Positions 44,915 to 53,439 of a DNA stretch of 64,000 nt are shown piece after piece. The notes beneath the pieces were generated by a model, which saw only the letters and a program-made list of their open reading frames with translations, was not told where the DNA came from and searched no databases. A program made the translations under genes and the position numbers. Each line of letters starts with the position of its first letter. Position 1 is the stretch's first letter. Origin of the DNA: Gracilibacillus salinarum (GTDB taxonomy: Bacteria > Bacillota > Bacilli > Bacillales > Amphibacillaceae); assembly GCF_022919575.1 (NCBI RefSeq), contig NZ_CP095071.1, positions 2,232,001 through 2,296,000 of the forward strand, read 5' to 3'.

Positions 44915-45631
44915 TTAAACCTTAATTCGGACGTTCGTCGTCATCGTATGAATAATGCCAGTAATGACAGCAATCATAATGACACTTATTAGTAAACTTA
45001 ACCATGCAGATGCGTCCGACAAATGTAATAGTTCATAAAATGGCAGCTTAATTTTTTCACCCCATACACTGGATTGAACCATGACGATCGGGTGAGCCAA
45101 TACAATGCAACCAAATCCAATCATCCACTTCTCCTGATAAAACCCGGCAGATATGAACCAGCCCACTATATAATAAAGCAATATATCCGCAAGTAATTTA
45201 AGATAAAATGAAACAGGCATTATTACTGGTTCCTTATATCCGGTCATTGCGGCGATTCCATACTCCACCCCTGAAAGGATGATGATAATAACAGAGAATG
45301 TGAAAGCCAAAGCAACCATTGACTGTATTACTCCATTAAAATAGGCAAGCCTTGTTACCCCATTTCCCACAAAATACTTGATAAAGCCTCCCATAGACAG
45401 TAAGCCACAAATAAGAAAGAAGATTCTTGATGTGTCAGCAATCGCATAGGCAATCGACCAATCCGTATTGTGCTTTTCAAAAACCGGTAAGTTAATCTGA
45501 ACATCTCCGCCAAGAGCCGCAACAATTGCTGCTATAATCATGATGGCAACCGCTACACCAAGGTACCATAACATCCACGTGACGATCGTTTGATACATGG
45601 CCAATCCAACTAGACTTGCTTTCGATTTCAT
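44915..45631 (-). CDS. Membrane subunit of a YtrBC-like ABC transporter
   Basis: 238-residue protein with about six hydrophobic segments (for instance MLWYLGVAVAIMIIAAIVAALG and LLISVIMIAVITGIIHTM) and no recognisable domain name. It starts with an ATGA overlap onto the ATPase gene, so it is the membrane partner of that ATPase. Operons with a YtrA-type regulator, ATPase and such a subunit respond to cell-envelope antibiotics in other Firmicutes; the role here is inferred from that. Confidence 0.7.
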   Translation of the reverse strand: MKSKASLVGLAMYQTIVTWMLWYLGVAVAIMIIAAIVAALGGDVQINLPVFEKHNTDWSIAYAIADTSRIFFLICGLLSMGGFIKYFVGNGVTRLAYFNGVIQSMVALAFTFSVIIIILSGVEYGIAAMTGYKEPVIMPVSFYLKLLADILLYYIVGWFISAGFYQEKWMIGFGCIVLAHPIVMVQSSVWGEKIKLPFYELLHLSDASAWLSLLISVIMIAVITGIIHTMTTNVRIKV

Positions 45632-46503
45632 TCGCCATCCTCCTTCGTCAAATGAATAAATAATTGTTGTAACGTGATAGTATGAAGATCAAGGTGAAGT
45701 CGTTTAGCTTCTGCAATCTCTTCATCTGACATACTTCCATATAAAGAAACAGATTTTGTATTACCAAGTTCCTGTTCATGCAACACTTGTTTTTCTGCTG
45801 CAAATTGCATGACCTGTTCCTTCGGTCCTGTAACAGTAACCCCTCTGTTGCGCAGTTCATCCGCTTCTTCGTGTAGCAACACTTCTCCATCATCCAGTAT
45901 TATTACTTCTTCGAAAAGCTGCTCCATTTCTGAAATTAAATGAGTGGATAAAATCATTATCCTAGGATGTTCGATAAAATCTTGCAGTACTTCTTCATAA
46001 AAAATTTCTCTTGCAGGGGCATCCATTCCTAAATATACTTCATCAAAAATGGTGACTGGTGCTCTGCTCGCTAAGCCGATGACAGCTTGCAACGCTGATT
46101 GCATTCCTTTTGAAAGATTGGATATGGTTTGAGATTCCGGTAATTTAAATCGTTTCATTAGATACTTAGCATAATCCTTGTCAAAGTTAGGTCTGAAGAG
46201 AGCTGTACCTTTAAGATAATCTTTCACTTTGTCTGTTTCGTCATCCCATTTCTCATCTCGAATGAAGATAACCTGCTCCATAAGATCGGCATTTTCAAAT
46301 ACAGGTTCACCATCCACCAACATTTCTCCGCCACTCGCCTTTCTAAATGCAGCCAAAACCGATAGCAGCGTGGTCTTTCCAGCTCCATTCCGCCCAAGCA
46401 ACCCATAAATTTTCTTTCCGTCTAAATCAAACGATATATTATCAAGCACTGTATTATCCTGCAACTGCACCGTCACTTGTTTGGCTGTTATGCGATCGAC
46501 CAT
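45628..46503 (-). CDS. ABC transporter ATP-binding protein (YtrB-like)
   Basis: 291-residue ATPase with Walker A GRNGAGKTT, a shortened signature NLSKGMQSALQAVIGLA and Walker B VTIFDEVYLGMDAPAR. The signature SKGM and DEVYLG (in place of DEPT) are characteristic of the YtrB/BcrA-like subgroup. ATG 46503 shares its first base with the stop of the regulator gene (TGATG). Its C-terminal 80 residues are a variable extension. Confidence 0.87.
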   Translation of the reverse strand: MVDRITAKQVTVQLQDNTVLDNISFDLDGKKIYGLLGRNGAGKTTLLSVLAAFRKASGGEMLVDGEPVFENADLMEQVIFIRDEKWDDETDKVKDYLKGTALFRPNFDKDYAKYLMKRFKLPESQTISNLSKGMQSALQAVIGLASRAPVTIFDEVYLGMDAPAREIFYEEVLQDFIEHPRIMILSTHLISEMEQLFEEVIILDDGEVLLHEEADELRNRGVTVTGPKEQVMQFAAEKQVLHEQELGNTKSVSLYGSMSDEEIAEAKRLHLDLHTITLQQLFIHLTKEDGE

Positions 46504-46877
46504 CAATTATCCCTACCTTTCGCTTCATTAATCATTTTTTTAACTTCCTCAACCGAAATATCCAGTTTCTCTGCCTCATACAGCAGATTTAATACATAGT
46601 TGTCTCGAAATTGATGCTTTCTTTTTTCGCGCAACTGTTTAACTGCACCTTCCATCACGAACATTCCAACGCCTCTTTGTTTGTACAACACACCTTCATC
46701 CACCAGCTTGTTAAATCCTTTTAAAACTGTTGCTGGATTTATTTTGTAATGGGCGACGAGTTGATTGGTCGATGGCACCTGCTCCCCTTCCTGTAAGGTT
46801 CCATTAACAATCTCGTCTTCAATCATTTCTTTTATCTGAAGAAAAATCGGTTTCTCATCATCTAACGCAACCCGCAT
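46503..46877 (-). CDS. GntR family regulator (YtrA-like)
   Basis: 124-residue short GntR repressor: a winged helix (PIFLQIKEMIEDEIVNGTLQEGEQVPSTNQLVAHYKINPATVLKGFNKLVDEGVLYKQRGVGMFV) and a 50-residue dimerisation tail, the YtrA subfamily layout. ATG follows GGGGGT. It heads a three-gene operon with the ABC ATPase and membrane subunit. An inverted repeat over the -10 region is a likely autoregulatory site. Confidence 0.9.
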   Translation of the reverse strand: MRVALDDEKPIFLQIKEMIEDEIVNGTLQEGEQVPSTNQLVAHYKINPATVLKGFNKLVDEGVLYKQRGVGMFVMEGAVKQLREKRKHQFRDNYVLNLLYEAEKLDISVEEVKKMINEAKGRDN

Positions 46878-46914
46878 ACTATACCCCCTTCATCATGAAT
46901 GTTAAATGGTTAGT

Positions 46915-46957
46915 TAGTTATGTAGTTAACTATATATCGGTTTATGTATAAAGTCAA
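46915..46957 (-). promoter_or_regulatory. Promoter and operator of the ytrA-like operon
   Basis: Minus strand TTGACT (46957-46952), 17 bases, TATAGT (46934-46929). The inverted repeat TAGTTA-N6-TAACTA (46915-46932) overlaps the -10 box and start point. Confidence 0.65.
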
Positions 46958-47019
46958 TTGTTTTTTTATTCCAATATTAATGTTCGGGAAAAAGAAAATG
47001 TGAAACCAGGGGCTTATAA

Positions 47020-47584
47020 AGTGGGACTTCATTGCAAAATGGTCATTTTATCTGCGCTGCAAAGCTCCTGAAATAGGCTCCGCGTCCTGTGGGCACGGCT
47101 TCAGCTAGGCTAATACTTGAAAAGCATCTGTGCTGCATTGTACCGAGGAAGCCTACTTCGAAGCAATACTGGCAGACACAGGCACAGACCAAGTGGATCT
47201 TCAGCTCGCGCTGATTCCACGGGAGTCTCCGCCTATTTCCTACGCTTTAGGGAAGTGCTACAACGATTGGCACAGCTAAAAGCAGTAGCGCTAAACATGG
47301 TACATCTAACAATGAGGTAAGTCACAAAAGCGTAGCACTTTATATACTAGCAGTGATATTAGTTGTAGAGCTAGACTTTAGCGTAGGCCAACCACGGAGA
47401 CTCCCGCGGGATCAAGCAGGTGCTGAAGATCCACTTTGTGAAGCGCCCTTCTTCACAAAGTTAGCTTCAGCCGTGCCCCGCAGGACGCGGAGTGGTTGGT
47501 CGAAGCGATATCCCAGCACACTAAATATCTCAACATGGATGCTTGGCTAGCGATGGCTAGTTGACATAATCCATATTATAGGAA
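47020..47584. repeat. Type 1 repeat, copy F
   Basis: Right terminal repeat intact (ACATAATCCATATTATAGGA), left one decayed. GGAAATAGG-type arm first with the long GCATTGTACCGAGGAAGCC loop, CCAACCAC arm second with the TTTGTGAAG loop. Right flank ends GTATATACTTTCTTTG beside a terminator. The three short ORFs within it are not coding. Confidence 0.85.
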
Positions 47585-47646
47585 GCTATCTTCCTATTCA
47601 GCATGATTACTTCTACGACTGTACGTATATACTTTCTTTGCTTATA

Positions 47647-47679
47647 AATAAGACCAAATCAACAAATGATTTGGTCTGA
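47647..47679 (-). terminator. Intrinsic terminator of the DUF1002 gene
   Basis: AGACCAAATCA and TGATTTGGTCT form the stem; on the minus strand TATTTATAAG follows. The same stem sequence recurs after yjbQ (49750). Confidence 0.7.
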
Positions 47680-47692
47680 TAAATATATTTTA

Positions 47693-48598
47693 TTATCCAA
47701 GCAACCCTTTAATAGAATCAACGATATTCTGGAAGAAGTTTTTCACGCCTTGCCAGAAGCCTTCTGTATCACCGCCTGTTACTTCCTCCAACTTACCTTG
47801 CAAATCGGATACAATCGAATCGAGCTGATCCCTTACTTGTCCAAAGTCAATATCCAAGTTACGCATTCTTTCAAATAAATCCGTCAGCATTTGGCGATCT
47901 TCTGGACTTAGCTCAATGTTTAATTGATTTAATTGATCCTGGACGATTTGTTCAACTTCTTCTTTTGTAGCTGGATTTTGTTCAGAAATTTGTTTCTTAA
48001 TTTCTGTTAATAATTCACTCACTTTTTCTTGATCTATTCCTGCTTGCTCAGCTAGATCAGTTGCAACATCTAATTCATCATTCGCTACTTCCATGCGATC
48101 TTGATCAAGTGTTTCTCCATCAACATTAAAAGCCTTATAAATGCCCGTTAATGCCGAATGTCCTGTAACTTTCACCGGGGAAGCTACTTCAATTAATGCA
48201 TTCTCCACACCTGCAGTCAGTAGCGCATTGGCGTACATTTCTTTCGTTACTTGTGTAATACTATCTGGATTTACAATATTAACGACTACCCCGTATCCAT
48301 CTTCTTTACGCGTAATTTTGGCAGATGAATACATATTTGAACTTGGATCACCACCGATGTAGTTTACCAGGTCTTCTGCAGTAACAATGTATTCGTCTAC
48401 TTGCTCAGCATCTGTCGCGCTTAACAGATTGCGCACCTTATTTTTTTGATCATCAGACAACGCCTCACCAAGTACTAGTTTCGGTTTGCCATATCGCTCA
48501 TCAATAACCGTTTCATCACCTTCACTTGCTGACACAAAAGGGGAAACAACTAGTCCCAATATCGCCAGCACAACCAGCATCCACGTGATTTTTTTCAT
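47693..48598 (-). CDS. Secreted DUF1002 protein (YpuA-like)
   Basis: 301-residue exported protein: signal peptide ITWMLVVLAILGLVVSPFVSASE without a lipobox, then the DUF1002 domain (KPKLVLGEALSDDQKNKVRNLL, VTGHSALTGIYKAF) and a C-terminal helical part rich in Gln/Asp/Glu with a final amphipathic helix. It matches B. subtilis YpuA in size and order. The function is unknown; in B. subtilis the homologue belongs to the envelope-stress regulon. ATG follows AAAGGAG. Confidence 0.85.
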   Translation of the reverse strand: MKKITWMLVVLAILGLVVSPFVSASEGDETVIDERYGKPKLVLGEALSDDQKNKVRNLLSATDAEQVDEYIVTAEDLVNYIGGDPSSNMYSSAKITRKEDGYGVVVNIVNPDSITQVTKEMYANALLTAGVENALIEVASPVKVTGHSALTGIYKAFNVDGETLDQDRMEVANDELDVATDLAEQAGIDQEKVSELLTEIKKQISEQNPATKEEVEQIVQDQLNQLNIELSPEDRQMLTDLFERMRNLDIDFGQVRDQLDSIVSDLQGKLEEVTGGDTEGFWQGVKNFFQNIVDSIKGLLG

Positions 48599-48797
48599 GT
48601 AAAATACTCCTTTACACCTTTATACTTACCTTATATATTATGATAGATTTTACGAATTATGGGAAGAATTTTTGTCATTTTCTATCAATTTTACACAATT
48701 AAAAATTGGAACAGCTCCCAAGCATTGAGGAAAGCCTTGTTTTTCCTATACTTGATGACTTCATCGTTTGGAATGATTCACAGTCTCACCTGAAATA

Positions 48798-48839
48798 AAA
48801 AAACAGAGGTGCTGCATCTAAATCAACCCCTCTGCTTTT
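48798..48839 (-). terminator. Intrinsic terminator of ridA
   Basis: CAGAGG and CCTCTG pair around a long loop and are followed by TTTTTTTATT on the minus strand. Confidence 0.75.
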
Positions 48840-48845
48840 TCTTCG

Positions 48846-49226
48846 TTATCCTTTTTTCGCGATGACATCCATTTCCACACCGACACCTTTTGGTAATTGG
48901 CTTACTTCTACTGTCGCCCTTGCCGGATATGGCTCTTTCAGAAACTTCGCATATGCTTCGTTGATCGTAGCAAAATCGTCCATATTCGTAATATAAATCG
49001 TGAACTTCGCTACATTGGCGAAAGTCAATCCCACTTCCGTTAATATTGCATCCAAATTTTTCATGACTTGGTCCGTCTGTGCAGCGATATCTCCTTCCAC
49101 TACTTCCATCGTTTCTGGATTTAGCGGGATTTGGCCCGAAACAAAGACCAAATCTCCCACATCAATCGCTTGTGAATATGGCCCAATTGCTTGTGGTGCT
49201 CTGTCAGTATGTATTGCTTTTACCAT
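48846..49226 (-). CDS. ridA: RidA family enamine/imine deaminase
   Basis: 126-residue YjgF/YER057c/UK114 protein that hydrolyses reactive 2-aminoacrylate and other enamines. Conserved segments are APQAIGPYSQAI, VFVSGQIPLNP and YPARATVEVSQLPKGVGVEMDVIA, including the active-site Arg in PARATVEV. It is the usual length for the family. ATG follows AAAGGATG. Monocistronic, convergent terminator behind it. Confidence 0.94.
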   Translation of the reverse strand: MVKAIHTDRAPQAIGPYSQAIDVGDLVFVSGQIPLNPETMEVVEGDIAAQTDQVMKNLDAILTEVGLTFANVAKFTIYITNMDDFATINEAYAKFLKEPYPARATVEVSQLPKGVGVEMDVIAKKG

Positions 49227-49326
49227 GCTTATCGCATCCTTTCTAGTCTATTTACAGAAAATTTTAACATATAATTGATTTTTAGTAGAATAGAAAGAGA
49301 CTATTTTTATAAAAAGGATGATCACA

Positions 49327-49728
49327 GTGGAAAAAACATTTCAATTAAAAACAAGTCATCATGACCAAATGATCGATATTACAGCAGAAGTAGCAAGCTA
49401 TCTCCGTGAACAAGGCGTAAAAGATGGTATTGCGATCGTGTCATCGTTGCACACAACAGCAGGCATTACTGTTAACGAAAATGCGGATCCTGATGTAAAA
49501 ACAGATTTTCTAAGAAGGATGCGTGAGGTTTATCCATGGGAACACCCAAAGGATTTGCATATGGAAGGAAATACAGCAGCCCATCTAAAGGTTAGTACAG
49601 TCGGTCATAATCAAACCATGATTATATCGAATGGCAACTTATTGTTAGGAACCTGGCAAGGCATTTATTTCTGTGAATTTGACGGTCCGCGTCAGCGTAA
49701 ATTTCATGTCAAGGTAATAGAAGGATAA
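49327..49728 (+). CDS. YjbQ family (UPF0047) protein
   Basis: 133-residue protein of the YjbQ/YugU family, which forms small beta-barrel trimers and has been reported with weak thiamin phosphate synthase activity. Conserved residues occur in [41 protein letters not shown] and [25 protein letters not shown] chose GTG 49327 because AAGG lies eight bases upstream; the in-frame ATG at 49318 overlaps that site. The cellular role is not known. Confidence 0.88.
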   Translation: MEKTFQLKTSHHDQMIDITAEVASYLREQGVKDGIAIVSSLHTTAGITVNENADPDVKTDFLRRMREVYPWEHPKDLHMEGNTAAHLKVSTVGHNQTMIISNGNLLLGTWQGIYFCEFDGPRQRKFHVKVIEG

Positions 49729-49749
49729 AATCCTGTCATTGATCATTTA

Positions 49750-49783
49750 AGACCAAATCACGAACTGATTTGGTCTTTTTGCT
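49750..49783. terminator. Bidirectional terminator between yjbQ and the MerR gene
   Basis: AGACCAAATCA and TGATTTGGTCT with TTTTT on the plus side; overlaps the end of the convergent MerR gene. Confidence 0.82.
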
Positions 49784-50519
49784 GACAAACGATCGCGTTT
49801 TCCATAAAAGTTATAACCGCTTCCTGGACAGGATATAAATTTAAATCAGATGAGTTATCCTTTGATTTACGAGCTTCCCAAAACTTCCTTTCTAATTCAA
49901 CATCACCATTAAACATTTCATTAGACAGAATCAATGTATCCTCAGCGATCAGTTTACCTTCTTCAGAATCAGGTAATTTCCCTTCCTTCAAGCATAATTC
50001 TATTCGTTTGATCAAGTTAATCCATTTGGTTATTTCACTGGAATCTGACTCCATTTTAGGTAATTGTTCATTTAACGTTTTTTGTTCCTCTTTCGAAAAT
50101 AATTCTTCCATCGTATCATTCTTTCTGGCTTCATTTAAAGCAGGATCTTCCGTAAGTAAAGGTATTAAACTTTCCCACTGAATATTTCCTTCAAGTTTTA
50201 GCGTATTTATCAGTGTGTTGGTGTAATCTAATGATTCATTTAGCTGCCTGATATTTTGTACTAATTGCTCTTTATGAACACTTAACACCATTTCAGTCGA
50301 CATCCTGTTGATGATTTTTTCAATATCGTTTAAAGGCATAGAAGTAGATTTCAAAAGAAGAACTTTTTCAAGTAACAATATATCTTCGGATGTATAAAAA
50401 CGCTTTCCATTTTCCTCCTTCTTTGTCGGTACAACTAAGCCAATCTCATCATAATAACGAATTGTTCTTACGGAGACGTTTAATCTTTTGGCTACTTCTC
50501 CTGTTAAAAAATAATGCAT
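49758..50519 (-). CDS. MerR family transcriptional regulator
   Basis: 253-residue regulator with an N-terminal MerR winged helix (FLTGEVAKRLNVSVRTIRYYDEIGLVVPTKKEENGKRFYTSEDILLLEKVLLLKSTSMPLNDIEKII), a coiled-coil linker and a Glu/Lys-rich helical effector domain with no Cys cluster, so not a metal sensor. It resembles TipA/Mta-type proteins of unknown inducer. ATG follows AGGAGG. It is divergent from the CPBP protease gene, and the shared gap carries a MerR-type promoter with a 19-base spacer. Confidence 0.9.
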   Translation of the reverse strand: MHYFLTGEVAKRLNVSVRTIRYYDEIGLVVPTKKEENGKRFYTSEDILLLEKVLLLKSTSMPLNDIEKIINRMSTEMVLSVHKEQLVQNIRQLNESLDYTNTLINTLKLEGNIQWESLIPLLTEDPALNEARKNDTMEELFSKEEQKTLNEQLPKMESDSSEITKWINLIKRIELCLKEGKLPDSEEGKLIAEDTLILSNEMFNGDVELERKFWEARKSKDNSSDLNLYPVQEAVITFMENAIVCQQKDQISS

Positions 50520-50538
50520 GAAAATTCCTCCTAACCTC

Positions 50539-50569
50539 TTGCAGGTTACGTTACGTCACCCTTTATTCT
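50539..50569 (+). promoter_or_regulatory. MerR-type promoter with 19-base spacer
   Basis: TTGCAG (50539-50544), 19 bases, TATTCT (50564-50569). The spacer contains the dyad GGTTACGT-TACGTCACC, the usual binding pattern of MerR activators, which untwist overlong spacers. Confidence 0.75.
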
Positions 50570-50607
50570 AAATATATCACACTTATAAATAGATGGAGGA
50601 ATTAAAA

Positions 50608-51297
50608 TTGAAGGAAAACTTGTCGATGAAATGGAACTATAAGGAACTAATTATTTTATTAATATTGGCTTTAGCATTTGTTCCGGTTGTCATTGAGATT
50701 GTAGTAAACGATCTATTGTACTTAGTATTTGAGAACAATTTGTACGCAGGTACAGCGACAGGACTGATAATGGCAATTGTGTTTACATCTGGGGTATACA
50801 TTGTTGCATTAATGCCACACAATCTGAACTGGAGTGAAGTAGGATGGACTTCCTTCTCCAAACACTACTGGAAATGGATTATCGTTTGGAGTTTGGTGTT
50901 AATCGTTGCTAGTATACTGGTCTTAATAGTAATGGATTCATTTAATATCGGGGTTGATAATAGTAAAACAGCATCCTTAAAACAGCATGTAACATGGTTT
51001 ACCTTTAGTATTGGGTTCATTTCAGCCGCTATTATTTCACCTGTTTATGAGGAGATATTTTACCGTGGATTTCTTTATAAATGGTTCAGGGTGAAATGGG
51101 GTGTCGGTGCTGGCTTACTATTCAGTTCTTTGATCTTCACACTTGTTCACATACCGACGTATAACACACTTCCCGTAAATTTCATTTCAGGATTAATATT
51201 TGCATGGACATATGAAAAAACCAATTCTATTATTCCAGCCATTATTATTCATGGAATCTTTAATGGATTGGGAATTATATTAACTTCAATCTCGTAA
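50608..51297 (+). CDS. CPBP family intramembrane metalloprotease
   Basis: About 229-residue Abi/CAAX-like membrane protein with seven or so helices. The catalytic motifs are all present: EEIFYRGFLYKW (EExxxR), FTLVHIPTY (FxxxH) and HGIFNGLG. A TTG start at 50608 is eight bases after GGAGG; the ATG at 50593 is part of that site. Controlled most likely by the divergent MerR regulator. Substrates of bacterial CPBP proteins are mostly unknown; some confer bacteriocin immunity. Confidence 0.88.
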   Translation: MKENLSMKWNYKELIILLILALAFVPVVIEIVVNDLLYLVFENNLYAGTATGLIMAIVFTSGVYIVALMPHNLNWSEVGWTSFSKHYWKWIIVWSLVLIVASILVLIVMDSFNIGVDNSKTASLKQHVTWFTFSIGFISAAIISPVYEEIFYRGFLYKWFRVKWGVGAGLLFSSLIFTLVHIPTYNTLPVNFISGLIFAWTYEKTNSIIPAIIIHGIFNGLGIILTSIS

Positions 51298-51382
51298 ATA
51301 TTGTCCGTGTAAAGGATAGCAGGGATAAACGAACAGCACGCTTATACTTTCGGTTCGTTTATCCCCTTTTTAAGGATGACAC

Positions 51383-51760
51383 CTAATTAAACAGCCATAA
51401 TGCTGCACTAAACAGCAAGACTGAACCGATAATACTGAGACTGACATACGTGGTTAGACTCCCCCACTTCTTAGCTTGATACAATTGAATGGTCTCCATA
51501 CTAAAAGTAGAAAAGGTAGTAAATGCACCAAAGAAACCGAGACCGACTGCCAAATAGAGCGTATCTTGATAGGCATCAGTCGGGAATCCGTGATAAGCAA
51601 TGCCGTAGAATGCACCCAGACCAAACGAACCGATTAAATTTACGGTAAGCATGGCTACTGGAAAAGGTGGTGACGGGAATTTATTCATAAAAATAAGTCC
51701 TAATATATATCTGAAGACTGCTCCAACAGCTGCACCTGTTGCAAGTAATAAGCTATTCAT
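51383..51760 (-). CDS. crcB: CrcB fluoride channel subunit
   Basis: 125-residue Fluc/CrcB membrane protein with four helices that exports fluoride. It has the family segments GAAVGAVFRYILG, VNLIGSFGLGAFYG and GFFGAFTTFSTFSMET (the TFST break lining the pore). ATG 51760 overlaps the stop of the upstream crcB by four bases and follows GGAGGTGG; the open frame further upstream is inside that gene. Two unlike CrcB subunits in tandem form a heterodimeric channel in many Firmicutes. Confidence 0.93.
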   Translation of the reverse strand: MNSLLLATGAAVGAVFRYILGLIFMNKFPSPPFPVAMLTVNLIGSFGLGAFYGIAYHGFPTDAYQDTLYLAVGLGFFGAFTTFSTFSMETIQLYQAKKWGSLTTYVSLSIIGSVLLFSAALWLFN

Positions 51761-52158
51761 TTGCTCTCCACCTCCACCATTGAGGCAGCTATCCGATTGC
51801 CGATGGTATACCCACCTAATGCCAGCAGCACTCCCCCGAATGAAGATATACAAATATAAAGGGTCGCTTTTAACAATGAATCAGTTAAGAGCATAACGGT
51901 ATCTGCTGCGAATGTTGACATCGTCGTAAATCCGCCGCAAAGTCCTACGCCAAGCCCCGCTTTTAACCATTCTTTTGGAATTTTCACCAGAAAAAAAGCA
52001 GTGAGAAAGCCTAATACTAAGCTACCTGTTAAATTTTCTATTACAGTTCCAAGTGGAAATGACGAATCAACGAAGAGATTTATACCATAACGTCCTAACG
52101 CACCAAGAGCAGCACCGACCGCTATGGCTGCGATGTTTTTACTATATTGCTCGAACAT
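51757..52158 (-). CDS. crcB: CrcB fluoride channel subunit
   Basis: 133-residue partner CrcB protein. Conserved segments are ALGALGRYGINLFV, IENLTGSLVLGFLTAFF and GLCGGFTTMSTFAADT. ATG 52158 is nine bases after AAAGG; a TTG at 52167 is an alternative. I looked for a fluoride riboswitch in the 190 bases upstream and could not find the conserved core, so regulation is open. Confidence 0.92.
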   Translation of the reverse strand: MFEQYSKNIAAIAVGAALGALGRYGINLFVDSSFPLGTVIENLTGSLVLGFLTAFFLVKIPKEWLKAGLGVGLCGGFTTMSTFAADTVMLLTDSLLKATLYICISSFGGVLLALGGYTIGNRIAASMVEVESK

Positions 52159-52357
52159 GACGTTCAACCTTTCTATGAATCAAAACTTTATTGGTGAGAA
52201 GTATTCCAAGTCAGCATGGGCAGGCATCGTATAAAATGATAGTCACAGTATATCATTAATCCCCTTACCAATCCTAATCTCCACTCGTATCGACTGGATA
52301 TTTATGTTAAAATAAAATGACTTGAATCTGGCTTTTATTTGAAAGGTGGCTATGCAA

Positions 52358-52663
52358 ATGACTAAATTTAGCTGGTGGATTGGAATTAGCGTTGCTGTCA
52401 TTTCAGTGACCATTGGGCTTTTTTCTCGTAATTTGGAGCTGGTATTAACCATCTCCGGCATTGCGTTTATCGTACCAATCTTATTGGCAGTCATTTTTTC
52501 AGGGGCATTAGTTAGCGGGGACAGAATGCATTCTATTTTTCTTACAGAATCAAAAGAAAAAAGGACCGAAAAAAATCGATGGATAAAGAATCTATTAGCT
52601 ATAGCTCTTCCTAACTTATTCGTTATCCTTATAATCGTGGGGATAACGTATGTAACCGGTTAA
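52358..52663 (+). CDS. DUF5316 family membrane protein
   Basis: 101-residue protein with three hydrophobic segments and the conserved FSGALVSGDRMHSIFLTESKEKRTEKNRWIKNL, which identifies DUF5316. ATG 52358 is eight bases after AAAGGTGG. Function unknown. It stands alone between divergent crcB genes and a type 3 repeat. Confidence 0.8.
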   Translation: MTKFSWWIGISVAVISVTIGLFSRNLELVLTISGIAFIVPILLAVIFSGALVSGDRMHSIFLTESKEKRTEKNRWIKNLLAIALPNLFVILIIVGITYVTG

Positions 52664-52845
52664 GAATTATCAGTATGTATCAGGGAATAGGAAAGACGTT
52701 TTAAGGCCTTTATTGTTTTGCTAAGAGTAATCGGCATACCAATAGCTGTATTTTTTCTGTTAAAATAGCTATACCAAATTATAAAGACTAGTGATTTACA
52801 GGTGGAACAAAACAAAAAAATGATTCAGCTCTTAGAAAAAAACAG

Positions 52846-52900
52846 ATAAAGTATGACTTAAATCAGTTGGGGTATTACGGACGGTTAGCGCCGTGATAAA
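52846..52900. repeat. Type 3 short repeat, copy 3
   Basis: ATAAAG, GACTTAAATCAG, TTGGGGTATTACGGACGG, TTAGCGCCGTGATAAA: nearly the same as copy 1 and ending 27 bases before the acetyltransferase start. The bases after it (ATTCATAT) also resemble copy 1. Confidence 0.7.
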
Positions 52901-52927
52901 TAGTGATTCATATGAGGAGAAAATGAT

Positions 52928-53428
52928 ATGGAAGTCAGGCAATTACAATATAAAGATGCAGAAATCTACTTAAAGATAAGACTGGAAGGTTTACAAAACA
53001 GCCCTGCCGGATTTGCTTCCAGTTATGAGGAGGAAAAGAAGCATACTGCTGAGAAATACCAAAAACGATTTGCCTCACCAAAAGCTTCCTTTACTTTTGG
53101 CGCATTTGAAAATACCGAGCTAGTTGGCGTAATCACTTTAGTAAAGGAACCTTTGTTCAAGTTACGTCACCGTTCGAAATTAGTAGCGATGTATGTAAAA
53201 CCGGATCAGCGCGGAAAAGGAATAGGAAAGGCACTTTTACTTAAAGCAATGGAAAAAGCAAGAAGTATAGAAGGACTGGAGCAAATCTATTTAACCGTAG
53301 TCGATACCAATGCTATCGCGAAACAGTTATATACGTCTTTAGGATTTGAGACTTGCGGAACAGAGAAGCGCTCATTAAAAGATGGAAATACTTATCATGA
53401 TGCAGAGCATATGGTATTGTTTCTTTAA
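52928..53428 (+). CDS. GNAT family N-acetyltransferase
   Basis: 166-residue acetyltransferase. The acetyl-CoA site is VAMYVKPDQRGKGIGKALLLKAMEKA, followed by IYLTVVDTNAIAKQLYTSLGFETCGTEKR, the usual strand 5 and helix 4 region. ATG follows GAGGAG. Resembles YesJ/RimJ-type stand-alone enzymes; the acceptor is unknown. Confidence 0.88.
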   Translation: MEVRQLQYKDAEIYLKIRLEGLQNSPAGFASSYEEEKKHTAEKYQKRFASPKASFTFGAFENTELVGVITLVKEPLFKLRHRSKLVAMYVKPDQRGKGIGKALLLKAMEKARSIEGLEQIYLTVVDTNAIAKQLYTSLGFETCGTEKRSLKDGNTYHDAEHMVLFL

Positions 53429-53439
53429 GGCGGGATAGG

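Noticed and set aside
52159..52260. Fluoride riboswitch upstream of the crcB pair
   Set aside because: ACGATGCC and CTGACTTGG are only superficially similar; the conserved core with its second helix is absent.
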